In this document: positions 1 through 5,130 of the stretch, piece by piece
How positions within the stretch are numbered: the first letter of the stretch is position 1
Layout: every line of letters begins with the position of its first letter
DNA from: Hyphomicrobiales bacterium
GTDB taxonomy: Bacteria; Pseudomonadota; Alphaproteobacteria; Rhizobiales; Xanthobacteraceae
Assembly: GCA_016201085.1 (NCBI GenBank)
Contig: JACQDO010000158.1
Coordinates: 1 to 7,113, forward strand
Reading direction: 5' to 3'
DNA length: 7,113 nucleotides
Notes under the pieces: model-generated
What the model saw: only the letters and a program-made list of their open reading frames with translations
What the model was told of the DNA's origin: nothing
Databases searched by the model: none
Position numbers and translations under genes: made by a program

Positions 1-153
1 CTCATTCTTGTCATCCTCCTGATCATCTTTTTGTTCGGAGGCTTCAGTGGCCGTTTCGGCGGCTACGGCTACGGCTACGGTCACGGCGGCGTCGGCCTTA
101 TCGGCACCATTTTGATCATCATTGTCGTTCTGATGCTGCTCGGACGGATCTGA
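1..153 (+). CDS. DUF3309-like small hydrophobic protein, C-terminal part
   Basis: The frame is open from the left edge to a TGA at 151-153, giving the last 50 residues of a protein whose start is outside the window. Two hydrophobic stretches (about residues 1-13 and 32-47) flank a Gly/Tyr-rich loop (GGYGYGYGHGG), and the protein ends in LLGRI. This two-helix layout with a glycine-rich centre and a GRI end matches the small DUF3309 membrane proteins common in Bradyrhizobium and relatives, usually just over 50 residues, so only a few residues should be missing. Function is unknown; an inner-membrane location is inferred. It lies about 130 bases upstream of phyR on the same strand, so the two could share a transcript, but no proof of that is visible. 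Confidence 0.72.
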   Translation, partial: LILVILLIIFLFGGFSGRFGGYGYGYGHGGVGLIGTILIIIVVLMLLGRI

Positions 154-233
154 TCCGACATGCGCCAGGTGTTCGTGTGATCGATGTGTTTGCTTGGGTA
201 CTAAAAACTTATCCAATCGGGGGGTCTTAGTGG

Positions 234-261
234 CGAACACGAGGTGTCGAACACGAGGTGG
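234..261 (+). repeat. Tandem duplication in the phyR leader
   Basis: The 13-mer CGAACACGAGGTG occurs at 234-246 and again at 248-260, a 14-base period with identical copies. It ends 13 bases before the Shine-Dalgarno of phyR. It may be a replication-slippage duplication or a repeated binding site; nothing in the sequence decides which. Confidence 0.75.
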
Positions 262-273
262 CCGATTTCACCT

Positions 274-278
274 GGAGG
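274..278 (+). promoter_or_regulatory. Ribosome binding site deciding the phyR TTG start
   Basis: GGAGG at 274-278 lies 8 bases before TTG at 287. It supports TTG 287 over the in-frame upstream TTG at 194, which has no comparable site. Starting at 287 also places the protein start where PhyR proteins normally begin. Confidence 0.8.
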
Positions 279-286
279 TACTATAT

Positions 287-1087
287 TTGTCCATATCTCA
301 AGCGGTAGCTCAGCATTTGCCGTACCTGCGCCGTTATGCGCGAGCCTTGGCGGGCAATCAGCAATCGGGCGATGCCTATGTCGTTGCCACGCTAGAGGCT
401 TTGATCGAAGATTCTTCTGCCCTCGAGAATGCACTCTCAACCCGGATTGGGCTCTACAAGCTGTTCACAAAAATCTGGAATTCGGTCAGCTTGAACGCAA
501 AGTCGCAACCGGCGCTCATGGGCTTGCCAGTCGAACAACGGCTTGCGCAGATCACCCCCAGGCTGCGGCAGGCGTTTCTTCTGGTGGCGCTGGAGGGTCT
601 TTCCGAGGACGATGCAGCCAAAGTGCTCGACATCGACGTTCCTGCCTTGCAGGCCTTGATCGAGGAATCGGGTAAGGAGTTGGCTGCCGAGATTGCGACT
701 GACGTTCTGATTATCGAGGACGAGACTTTCATCGCGTTCGATCTCGAGGGTGTGGTGAAATCGCTCGGCCATCGTGTTCTGGGCGTGGCGCGCACGCACA
801 CCGAAGATGTGAATTTGGTGAAAGCCAAGCGTCCCGGGGTCATCCTCGCCGATATCCAGCTGGCCGATGGCAGTTCTGGCCTTGATGCAGTCAACGAGAT
901 GTTACGTAACTTCGAGGTGCCGGTGATTTTCATTACCGCCTATCCCAAACGATTTTTGACCGGTAAACGGCCGGAGCCAGCATTTCTGATCGCGAAGCCG
1001 TTCCAGTCTTCGATGGTATCGGCGGTATTGAGCCAGGCGTTATTCTTCGAGCAAAACGCCAAACGCCGCGAGTTGCTGGCGAGCTGA
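287..1087 (+). CDS. phyR: PhyR-type anti-anti-sigma response regulator
   Basis: This 266-residue protein matches PhyR in length (about 265) and layout: a degenerate ECF sigma-like half (sigma2-like about 1-65, sigma4-like about 75-135) and a C-terminal receiver domain (about 138-258). Early motifs include QHLPYLRRYARAL and SGDAYVVATLEALI. The receiver shows acidic residues E144/D145, probable phosphoacceptor D189 (LADIQL), T217 in FITAYP, and K237 in AKPF, the FAT-GUY-like signature of PhyR receivers. In this family, phosphorylation exposes the sigma-like domain, which captures the anti-sigma factor NepR and frees EcfG to drive the general stress response in the cytoplasm. No nepR, ecfG or PhyR-directed kinase gene lies in the window, so this could be an isolated or additional copy. 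The TTG start suggests modest translation. All key receiver residues are present, so it is probably functional. Confidence 0.93.
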   Translation: MSISQAVAQHLPYLRRYARALAGNQQSGDAYVVATLEALIEDSSALENALSTRIGLYKLFTKIWNSVSLNAKSQPALMGLPVEQRLAQITPRLRQAFLLVALEGLSEDDAAKVLDIDVPALQALIEESGKELAAEIATDVLIIEDETFIAFDLEGVVKSLGHRVLGVARTHTEDVNLVKAKRPGVILADIQLADGSSGLDAVNEMLRNFEVPVIFITAYPKRFLTGKRPEPAFLIAKPFQSSMVSAVLSQALFFEQNAKRRELLAS

Positions 1088-1293
1088 AACGCAAACGCGC
1101 CGCATACCAAAATTCTCACCCGGCGATGATCTCGATTCTCGCTAATAAAATTCCCTGTTCATGCGCTAGGAACCCCTGTTCTGCCAAAATACATCCCTTT
1201 TTTGTGTAGGAAAGAGTTGTCGATTAATCTGGTAGCTGATGAGCGGCTCGACCGGATAACCAAACGGGCTGAAGCCTCGTGACAAAAGTCGCT
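1088..1293. other. Non-coding stretch after phyR
   Basis: There are 206 bases between the phyR stop and the end of the minus-strand DUF3606 gene. I see no convincing gene, RNA or strong terminator. GGAAC at 1169 resembles the -35 of an EcfG promoter, but no matching -10 (GTT) follows at 16-17 bases. CCCTGTTC occurs at 1153 and again near 1174. GAGCG-AA-CGCTC at 1304-1315 is a short hairpin just inside the neighbouring gene's end. Confidence 0.4.
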
Positions 1294-1623
1294 TTAGGAG
1301 GCTGAGCGAACGCTCGAAATGACGCGAATGGCACTTAGGGACATCCGACGCGACGATCGGTCATCCCGCTTTGATGGTACTTGTAGGTATCGAGCGTTCA
1401 ATTGATGAATTTGTGTAGGCAACGTTGTTTGCATGCGCGGCAGCAAGAGATAATCCCGAACGTCGGCGACCAAGGGGCCGACCGCTTTTATCGCTTCGTT
1501 GAGTTTGGCGGGGGGCCGGCTAAATTCGCGCACCCAATGCCGCATTTCGGCGGGCGAGTGGACGTCGATACGCTTCGGGTCGGCGGGACCCTGCAGCAAA
1601 CCGTTATTGTCTTCGATCATCAT
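1294..1623 (-). CDS. DUF3606 family small protein with extended C-terminus
   Basis: Read on the minus strand from ATG 1623, this gives 109 residues. Residues about 10-60 fit DUF3606: a GPADPKRIDVHSPAEMRHWV segment, then a helix-rich part with LNEAIKAVGP and VADVRDYLL. DUF3606 proteins are short (usually 55-75 residues), of unknown function, and abundant in rhizobia. The remaining 45-50 residues do not look like the family and are rich in Arg and Ser, so an ancestral stop may have been lost or a frameshift may have extended the end. The ATG overlaps the TGA of the upstream minus-strand peptide (TGATG) and has no Shine-Dalgarno of its own, so translational coupling is likely. A second ATG at 1620 is equally possible. 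Open frames on the opposite strand here show no family resemblance. Confidence 0.62.
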   Translation of the reverse strand: MMIEDNNGLLQGPADPKRIDVHSPAEMRHWVREFSRPPAKLNEAIKAVGPLVADVRDYLLLPRMQTTLPTQIHQLNARYLQVPSKRDDRSSRRMSLSAIRVISSVRSAS

Positions 1624-1700
1624 CACAACATGGCCGTAAAAATGATAGCAACCACAGCAAGCGCCGGCACGACCACCGGTGGAACGAACCGAGCCAGCAT
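1623..1700 (-). CDS. 25-residue membrane peptide upstream of the DUF3606 gene
   Basis: ATG at 1700 on the minus strand begins a 25-residue frame: MLARF, then VPPVVVPALAVVAIIF, then TAML. The positive N-terminus and single hydrophobic stretch predict one short membrane helix. AGGAG (plus-strand 1707-1711) lies six bases before the ATG, a strong start signal for so small a frame. The stop TGA at 1625-1623 overlaps the DUF3606 ATG as TGATG. The good ribosome site, the coherent hydrophobic product and the stop-start overlap together argue for a translated small gene rather than a chance frame. Similar short hydrophobic peptides are known in rhizobia, but I cannot name a family. It could instead act mainly as a leader that sets DUF3606 translation. 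Confidence 0.5.
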   Translation of the reverse strand: MLARFVPPVVVPALAVVAIIFTAML

Positions 1701-1706
1701 TGAATT

Positions 1707-1711
1707 CTCCT
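1707..1711 (-). promoter_or_regulatory. Ribosome binding site of the 25-residue peptide
   Basis: AGGAG on the minus strand is six bases from ATG 1700. It is the only strong Shine-Dalgarno for the minus-strand pair, because the DUF3606 start has none. Confidence 0.6.
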
Positions 1712-1918
1712 GCAAAATGCCGACTCCGCCCCGGCGCCTTCTCGCGAAGCCGGAGGACAACATCGGTTTTTGGTCTTGGGACGGAGCGCCATGCAGGCGC
1801 TTCAACTCGAAGAACAGTGCGCCCAATCGCGCCCAAAGTCGAGGTATTATGCGAAAGCATGCTGAATATGAGGCGGCGCCTCTCGTTAAAGCGATGCGGC
1901 ATCCCTATATGCATCGTA
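1712..1918. other. Intergenic region between divergent small genes
   Basis: About 207 bases separate the minus-strand peptide/DUF3606 pair from the plus-strand pair, so promoters for both directions should lie here. Long frames cross it on both strands, but their translations show no family likeness and are probably chance products of high GC. ATGC-GAAA-GCAT, roughly 1850-1861, is a very short hairpin. I cannot assign a -35/-10 pair with confidence. Confidence 0.4.
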
Positions 1919-2167
1919 ATGTTCACGCCCGAGTTATTTCGTGCGAAAGCGGCCGAGTGCACCAAATTGGCAAAGACGGCGAACAGCCTCGACGAGGCGC
2001 GTGGATTCCAGAGGCGCGAAGCCAGCTTTACCGTGCTCGCGGATAATGAGCAGTTGCTTGCTGACCATTACGACCAGACAGTGCATGCGATGGATGTTGA
2101 CGGAGCTAATGAAATAGCTCCAGCCTTGATGGACGAAACGGTCTTGGCGGCGGACGTTTCGTCATGA
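1919..2167 (+). CDS. Conserved 82-residue hypothetical protein (ELFRAKAAE type)
   Basis: From ATG 1919 the product begins MFTPELFRAKAAECTKLAK, then has a charged helical middle (SLDEARGFQRREASF) and LADNEQLLADHYDQTVH. I recognise this pattern (ELFRAKAAE, EFQRLE-like, ADNEQWLADN-like) from small soluble helical proteins that occur in many copies in Bradyrhizobium and relatives; their function is unknown. The frame is open further upstream to 1679, but those residues do not resemble the family, so ATG 1919 is preferred even though no clear Shine-Dalgarno precedes it. The last 20-25 residues (after about residue 58) are less typical. The stop TGA overlaps an ATG as ATGA at 2164-2167, hinting at coupling with the DUF1488 gene. 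Confidence 0.72.
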   Translation: MFTPELFRAKAAECTKLAKTANSLDEARGFQRREASFTVLADNEQLLADHYDQTVHAMDVDGANEIAPALMDETVLAADVSS

Positions 2168-2196
2168 ATTGGCCATGGCAACGACCGCCGAGTACT

Positions 2197-2466
2197 ATGA
2201 ATCACGCGGTCACCTTTCCAAATGCAAGCCGTAGTTACGATGCCACACGGCACGCGGTAGCCTTCTGGGGCTATGACCGCTCGATGGAAAATTCGTTCTT
2301 CGTGACCTGGGACGCGCTCAAGCAGATTCAGCCTAATCTGCAGGCCGACGAAGCAGGTTTGCTGCGGGCCTTCGATAGCAATCGTAAGCTGATCTATGAG
2401 ATCGCGGCCAAGGTGTACGGCCGTGGCCGAAAAGGCGTCTACAACCTCAGCGCCGCTGATTTCTAA
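2197..2466 (+). CDS. DUF1488 family protein
   Basis: The 89-residue product from ATG 2197 begins MNHAVTFPNASRSYDATRHA and continues with VAFWGYDRSMENSFFVTWDAL, ending in a charged segment and YNLSAADF. This follows DUF1488: a FPNxSRSYD start, an FWGxD motif, a central helix with EAGLLRAFD, and an AAKVYxRGRKGxYxLxAADF end. DUF1488 proteins are small (about 80-90 residues), soluble and of unknown function. A longer start at ATG 2164 would add eleven residues and overlap the previous stop as ATGA. I prefer 2197 because family members begin just before the FPN motif, but 2164 cannot be excluded. The gene appears complete and intact. Confidence 0.8.
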   Translation: MNHAVTFPNASRSYDATRHAVAFWGYDRSMENSFFVTWDALKQIQPNLQADEAGLLRAFDSNRKLIYEIAAKVYGRGRKGVYNLSAADF

Positions 2467-2543
2467 ATATTTGAGTTATCTATCGGCGTCTTAACCGGTC
2501 GACCCGGCGGCGTTTAAGCCAATACACAACAAAGGAACGGCCT

Positions 2544-2660
2544 GTGAGCAGCAAGACGGAAAAACCTATTAATCTGCGCGCGAATGTGATGCCGATCAAC
2601 GGTTACGTGTTGTGTAAGCCTTCGCCGAAGGCCGCCTTGTCAGATGAGGCGCGGTGTTGA
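2544..2660 (+). pseudogene. Small conserved gene cut by the IS66 element (5' remnant)
   Basis: GTG 2544 follows a purine-rich AAGGAAC (2532-2538) and begins SSKTEKPINLRANVMPINGYVL. At 2614 the native reading gives way to the IS66 end (GTAAGC), and the frame runs on through transposon DNA to a TGA at 2658-2660. Only about 23 residues are original. The phrase NLRANVMPINGYVL resembles the start of a short conserved hypothetical protein in Bradyrhizobium-like genomes, which I recall from memory and cannot check here. No continuation of it appears to the right of the transposon remains. It should be treated as an inactivated gene. Confidence 0.55.
2614..2651 (+). repeat. IS66 left terminal sequence with internal palindrome
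   Basis: The terminal GTAAGC is followed by GCCTTCG-C-CGAAGGC at 2618-2632, a perfect interrupted palindrome, and by an overlapping AAGG-CCG-CCTT at 2628-2638. Only one end of the element survives, so the inverted-repeat length cannot be measured here. Confidence 0.7.
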
Positions 2661-2662
2661 GA

Positions 2663-2680
2663 ACTGTCCATATGGACAGT
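2663..2680 (+). promoter_or_regulatory. Perfect 18-base palindrome over the tnpA start
   Basis: ACTGTCCAT followed directly by ATGGACAGT is a perfect palindrome with no spacer. Its right half contains the tnpA start codon (2672-2674). It could be an operator for TnpA, which has a helix-turn-helix, or an mRNA structure limiting tnpA translation. Both roles are inference. Confidence 0.55.
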
Positions 2681-3085
2681 CATACACACAGTGCTCAGGT
2701 TGAACGGCTCGAAGTAGTGGACACGGGTCGGCGGCGTCGCTGGTCCGAGGAGGAGAAGCTCAAAATCGTGCTTGAGAGCTTGCGAGCGCCACGCCAGGTC
2801 TCGGCGACAGCGCGGCGACACGGCATTTCGCGCGCACAGCTGCTGCAATGGCGACGATCGTTTCGAGCCAAGCGAACGGATACTGCTGAACAACAAATCG
2901 GCTTCGTACCGGCCCTGGTCATCCCGGAATCGGAGCTGGCGGTACCGCCGCCAGCCGCGTTGGCCGGCGGTGGGGCGATCGAGATTGAGTTTGCGAGCGG
3001 GGCTCGGATGCGGATCACGGGCGCGGTCGACGCGGCAACGCTGCGGGCGGCGGTGGCGGCCGTGACCGGTGGACAACCGCGATGA
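2672..3085 (+). CDS. tnpA: IS66 family accessory protein TnpA
   Basis: The 137-residue protein starts MDSHTHSAQVERLEVVDTG and has a helix-turn-helix at about residues 23-63 (RRWSEEEKLKIVLESL, then SATARRHGISRAQLLQWRR), as in the Tnp8-like/OrfA proteins of IS66. A variable middle leads to a C-terminal IEIEFASGARMRITG segment, also usual for the family. The protein is thought to assist TnpC by binding DNA; its precise role is unsettled. An in-frame GTG at 2654 is possible, but ATG 2672 fits the family start. The stop overlaps tnpB (ATGA, 3082-3085), so the two are probably translated together. No defect is visible. Confidence 0.93.
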   Translation: MDSHTHSAQVERLEVVDTGRRRRWSEEEKLKIVLESLRAPRQVSATARRHGISRAQLLQWRRSFRAKRTDTAEQQIGFVPALVIPESELAVPPPAALAGGGAIEIEFASGARMRITGAVDAATLRAAVAAVTGGQPR

Positions 3086-3429
3086 TCCCGTTGCCGACGG
3101 GCGTGCGGGTGTGGCTGGCGACCGGACATACCGACATGCGGAAGGGCTTTGCGTCCCTATCATTGCTGGTGCAGGAAGTGCTGCGGCACGATCCGCTGAG
3201 CGGTCACCTGTTTTGCTTCCGCGGACGCAGGGGCGACCTGTTGAAGGTGATCTGGCATGACGGCCAGGGCGCCTGCTTGTTCACCAAGCGATTGGAGCGA
3301 GGCCGCTTCTTGTGGCCGAGCACGACGGGCGAGGCGGTGACGATCTCCTCGGCGCAGCTGGGATATTTGCTGTCCGGCATCGACTGGCGCCATCCGCAAG
3401 AAACCTGGCGCCCGACATCGGTGGGATGA
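3082..3429 (+). CDS. tnpB: IS66 family accessory protein TnpB
   Basis: At 115 residues this is the normal length for IS66 TnpB (Orf2). Hallmarks are TDMRKGF at residues 17-23, HDPLSGHLFCFRGRRGDLLK in the middle, WHDGQGACLFTKRLERGRF, and a C-terminal AQLGYLLSGIDW. TnpB is required for efficient transposition of IS66 elements in experimental work on the family, although its biochemical role is unclear. It starts within the tnpA stop (ATGA), consistent with coupling, and ends 44 bases before tnpC. All family motifs are present and no frameshift is seen. Confidence 0.95.
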   Translation: MIPLPTGVRVWLATGHTDMRKGFASLSLLVQEVLRHDPLSGHLFCFRGRRGDLLKVIWHDGQGACLFTKRLERGRFLWPSTTGEAVTISSAQLGYLLSGIDWRHPQETWRPTSVG

Positions 3430-3473
3430 CGGTTTTGCTTTGCAGGTGCCGACGAATATGATTCTGTCGTCGC

Positions 3474-4584
3474 ATGGCATCAACGGGCGAACCTCTTCCA
3501 TCCGATCTTGCTGCGGCGCATGCGATGATTCTCGCCGAGCGCGCCGCGCGTATTGAGGCGGAGGCGATTGCCGCGCGTGCCGTGGCAGAGAACGCCAGCA
3601 CGGAAGCGTTCATCGCACACCTCAAGCTCGAAATCGAAAAGCTGCGGCGGGAGCTTTACGGGCACCGCTCGGAGCGCAAGGCGCGGCTGCTGGAGCAGAT
3701 GGAGCTTCAGCTCGAAGACCTGGAGGCGGGAGCGACTGAGGACGAGCTGGCCGCCGAGAAGGCGGCGGCGCGCACGCAGACGGTTAAGTCGTTCGAGCGC
3801 AAACGACCGTGCCGCAAGCCCTTCCCCGAGCATCTACCGCGCGAGCGCGTCGTCATCGCCGCCCCGGAAAGCTGCTCCTGCTGCGGTTCGACGAAGCTGT
3901 CGAAACTGGGGGAGGACATCACCGAGACGCTGGAGGTGATCCCGCGCCAATGGAAAGTGATCCAGACGGTACGCGAGAAGTTCTCCTGCCGGGAGTGCGA
4001 GAAGATCACGCAGCCACCAGCACCATTCCATGTGACGCCGCGGGGCTTTGCCGGGCCGAACCTTTTGGCCATGATCTTGTTCGAGAAGTTTGGGCAACAT
4101 CAGCCGCTGAACCGCCAGAGCGAACGCTACCGGCGCGAAGGCATCGATCTGAGCGTGTCGACGCTGGCCGACCAGGTCGGCGCCTGCACGGCCGTGCTGC
4201 AGCCACTGCATGCGCTAATCGAGCGCCACGTGCTGGCGGCCGAGCGGCTGCACGGGGACGACACGACGGTGCCGATCCTGGCGAAGGGCAAGACGGTAAC
4301 CGGGCATATCTGGGCTTACGTCCGGGACGACCGGCCGTTCGGCAGCCGGGCGCCGCCGGCGGCGCTCTATTACGCCTCGCGCGATCGCCGCCACGAGCAT
4401 CCCGCGCGGCATCTGAACGACTACACTGGCATCCTGCAGGCCGACGCCTACAGCGGGTACACTGGCCTCTATGATCCGTTGCGTCCGCAAGGAGCGATCA
4501 CGCCGGCCCTGTGTTGGGCCCATGCAAGGCGGCAGTTCTTCGAACTGGCCGATATCGCAGCCAATGCCCGGCGGGGCAAGAACG
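3474..4584 (+). pseudogene. tnpC: IS66 transposase TnpC, truncated
   Basis: From ATG 3474 the first about 370 residues are IS66 TnpC: an N-terminal coiled-coil segment (about 25-85), a zinc-binding part with C134/C137 and C172/C175, then the DDE core with D262/D263 in LHGDDTTVPIL and D324 in LQADAYSGY, followed by CWAHARRQFFELADIAANAR. A complete TnpC has about 520 residues and places its catalytic glutamate in a TNNAAER-like motif about 100 residues later; that part is absent. After residue 370 the frame enters IS256-type DNA and gives about 63 unrelated residues to a TGA at 4773-4775. Lacking the catalytic glutamate, the product should be inactive. The start agrees with family proteins, although no strong Shine-Dalgarno is visible. 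Confidence 0.92.
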
Positions 4585-4788
4585 CTCCGCACCACGAATG
4601 CGATCGAGCGGTTGCACGAGGAGTTCAAACGAAGGATCAAAACGCAGACCGTGCTGCCGTCGGCCGACACTGCTGCGATGTTGTTCTGGGCTCTGCTCGC
4701 CTCGGGGCAAATCAACATGCGCAAGGTCGATGGATGGCAGACACTCGCCACAAAGCCAATCGATCAGCCAATTGACCTTGCAGCCTGA
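4585..4788 (+). pseudogene. IS256 family (Mutator-type) transposase, C-terminal remnant
   Basis: In a different frame from tnpC, the DNA encodes RTTNAIERLHEEFKRRIKTQ, then a segment with LFWALLASGQINMRKVDGW and an IDLAA end, stopping at a TGA at 4786-4788. The TTNAIERLxEEFKRRxKTQ block and the ASGQIxxRKVDGW block are the C-terminus of IS256 family transposases found in rhizobia; the glutamate in the IERL block fits the third catalytic position of that family. About 66 residues remain of a protein of roughly 400, so it is a fragment without its own start. It joins the IS66 sequence without any spacer, somewhere around 4578-4590. Confidence 0.82.
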
Positions 4789-4850
4789 AACGATATCTTC
4801 ATGTTACCGGAGATCGCGCCACACCGAATTCCAACACAACGCGCGCCGGC
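4585..4850 (+). mobile_element. IS256 family element, right-hand remnant
   Basis: This covers the transposase remnant and the non-coding bases that would form the tail of the element. IS256 elements usually end within several tens of bases of the transposase stop, so the right end is probably near 4840-4860, but I could not identify a terminal inverted repeat because the left end is absent. The stated end is approximate. Confidence 0.5.
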
Positions 4851-5013
4851 ACCATGAGCGAAATCAAAACCCGTATGTCCGCACCGGCTGCCATCCATCC
4901 CGACACGATATAACGTAAATACCTGGCTGTGCGTAACGAAAACCTCATCCGACGATGAATGTGTTTTGGCGACTGCGACTGTGTCCGCCACCACGCATTG
5001 CTTCATATGTTTA

Positions 5014-5027
5014 TTGACTTAAATCAA
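5014..5027 (+). promoter_or_regulatory. FixK/FNR-like box
   Basis: TTGAC-TTAA-ATCAA matches the FNR/FixK consensus TTGAT-N4-ATCAA at nine of ten positions, and the rhizobial FixK form TTGA-N6-TCAA fully. It lies about 110 bases upstream of the ATG at 5131. A TATAAG at 5061-5066 could be a -10 hexamer, which would centre the box around -52, not the classical -41.5. TTGACT could instead be a plain -35 with a weak -10 near 5038-5044. Confidence 0.5.
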
Positions 5028-5120
5028 TGCGTCGGCCGTTAAATGCCGCGTGCTTAGCCATATAAGAAAAACGGTGGGGTTCGCTTTGTTCTAGCGCACG
5101 ACCTTGGCTCGAATTTTCTG

Positions 5121-5125
5121 GGAGG
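5121..5125 (+). promoter_or_regulatory. Ribosome binding site deciding the binding-protein start
   Basis: GGAGG lies five bases before ATG 5131. It selects that ATG, which begins a signal peptide, over an in-frame upstream start at 5104 that would bury the site and extend the leader. Confidence 0.8.
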
Positions 5126-5130
5126 CAACC

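Larger units (their letters stand above)
2614..4584 (+). mobile_element. IS66 family insertion sequence, right end missing
   Basis: The left end begins GTAAGC, the usual terminal sequence of IS66 elements, at 2614. The gene order tnpA-tnpB-tnpC with an ATGA overlap between the first two is the classical IS66 layout. The third gene loses IS66 character near 4584, about 150 codons early. No complementary right end (GCTTAC) occurs afterwards, and the eight bases before the left end (CGTGTTGT, the expected target duplication length) are not repeated downstream. The element is therefore a truncated, probably immobile copy. Confidence 0.88.
4789..5130. other. Non-coding region between transposon remnant and binding-protein gene
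   Basis: These 342 bases hold the presumed IS256 tail (to about 4850), about 160 bases in which I recognise nothing, and then the promoter region of the solute-binding protein with the FixK/FNR-like box at 5014-5027, TATAAG at 5061-5066 and the ribosome site at 5121-5125. The short frames on either strand show no family resemblance. Confidence 0.6.

Noticed and set aside
194..286. Longer phyR start at TTG 194
   Set aside because: It adds 31 residues absent from PhyR proteins and lacks a ribosome site, whereas TTG 287 has a strong one.
1169..1200. EcfG-type promoter starting at GGAAC
   Set aside because: No GTT occurs at the required 16-17-base spacing, and no plus-strand gene follows for 700 bases.
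1402..2046. A 214-residue plus-strand frame
   Set aside because: It lies opposite the DUF3606 gene and runs into the start of the ELFRAKAAE gene in another frame; it has no recognisable domain or ribosome site.
3809..4474. A 221-residue plus-strand frame within tnpC
   Set aside because: It is an out-of-frame shadow of the TnpC coding region; its product is Arg/Gly/Ala-rich without motifs.
4775..4920. IS66 right end or target duplication
   Set aside because: No GCTTAC-type end and no copy of CGTGTTGT is present; the DNA here follows an IS256-type transposase end.
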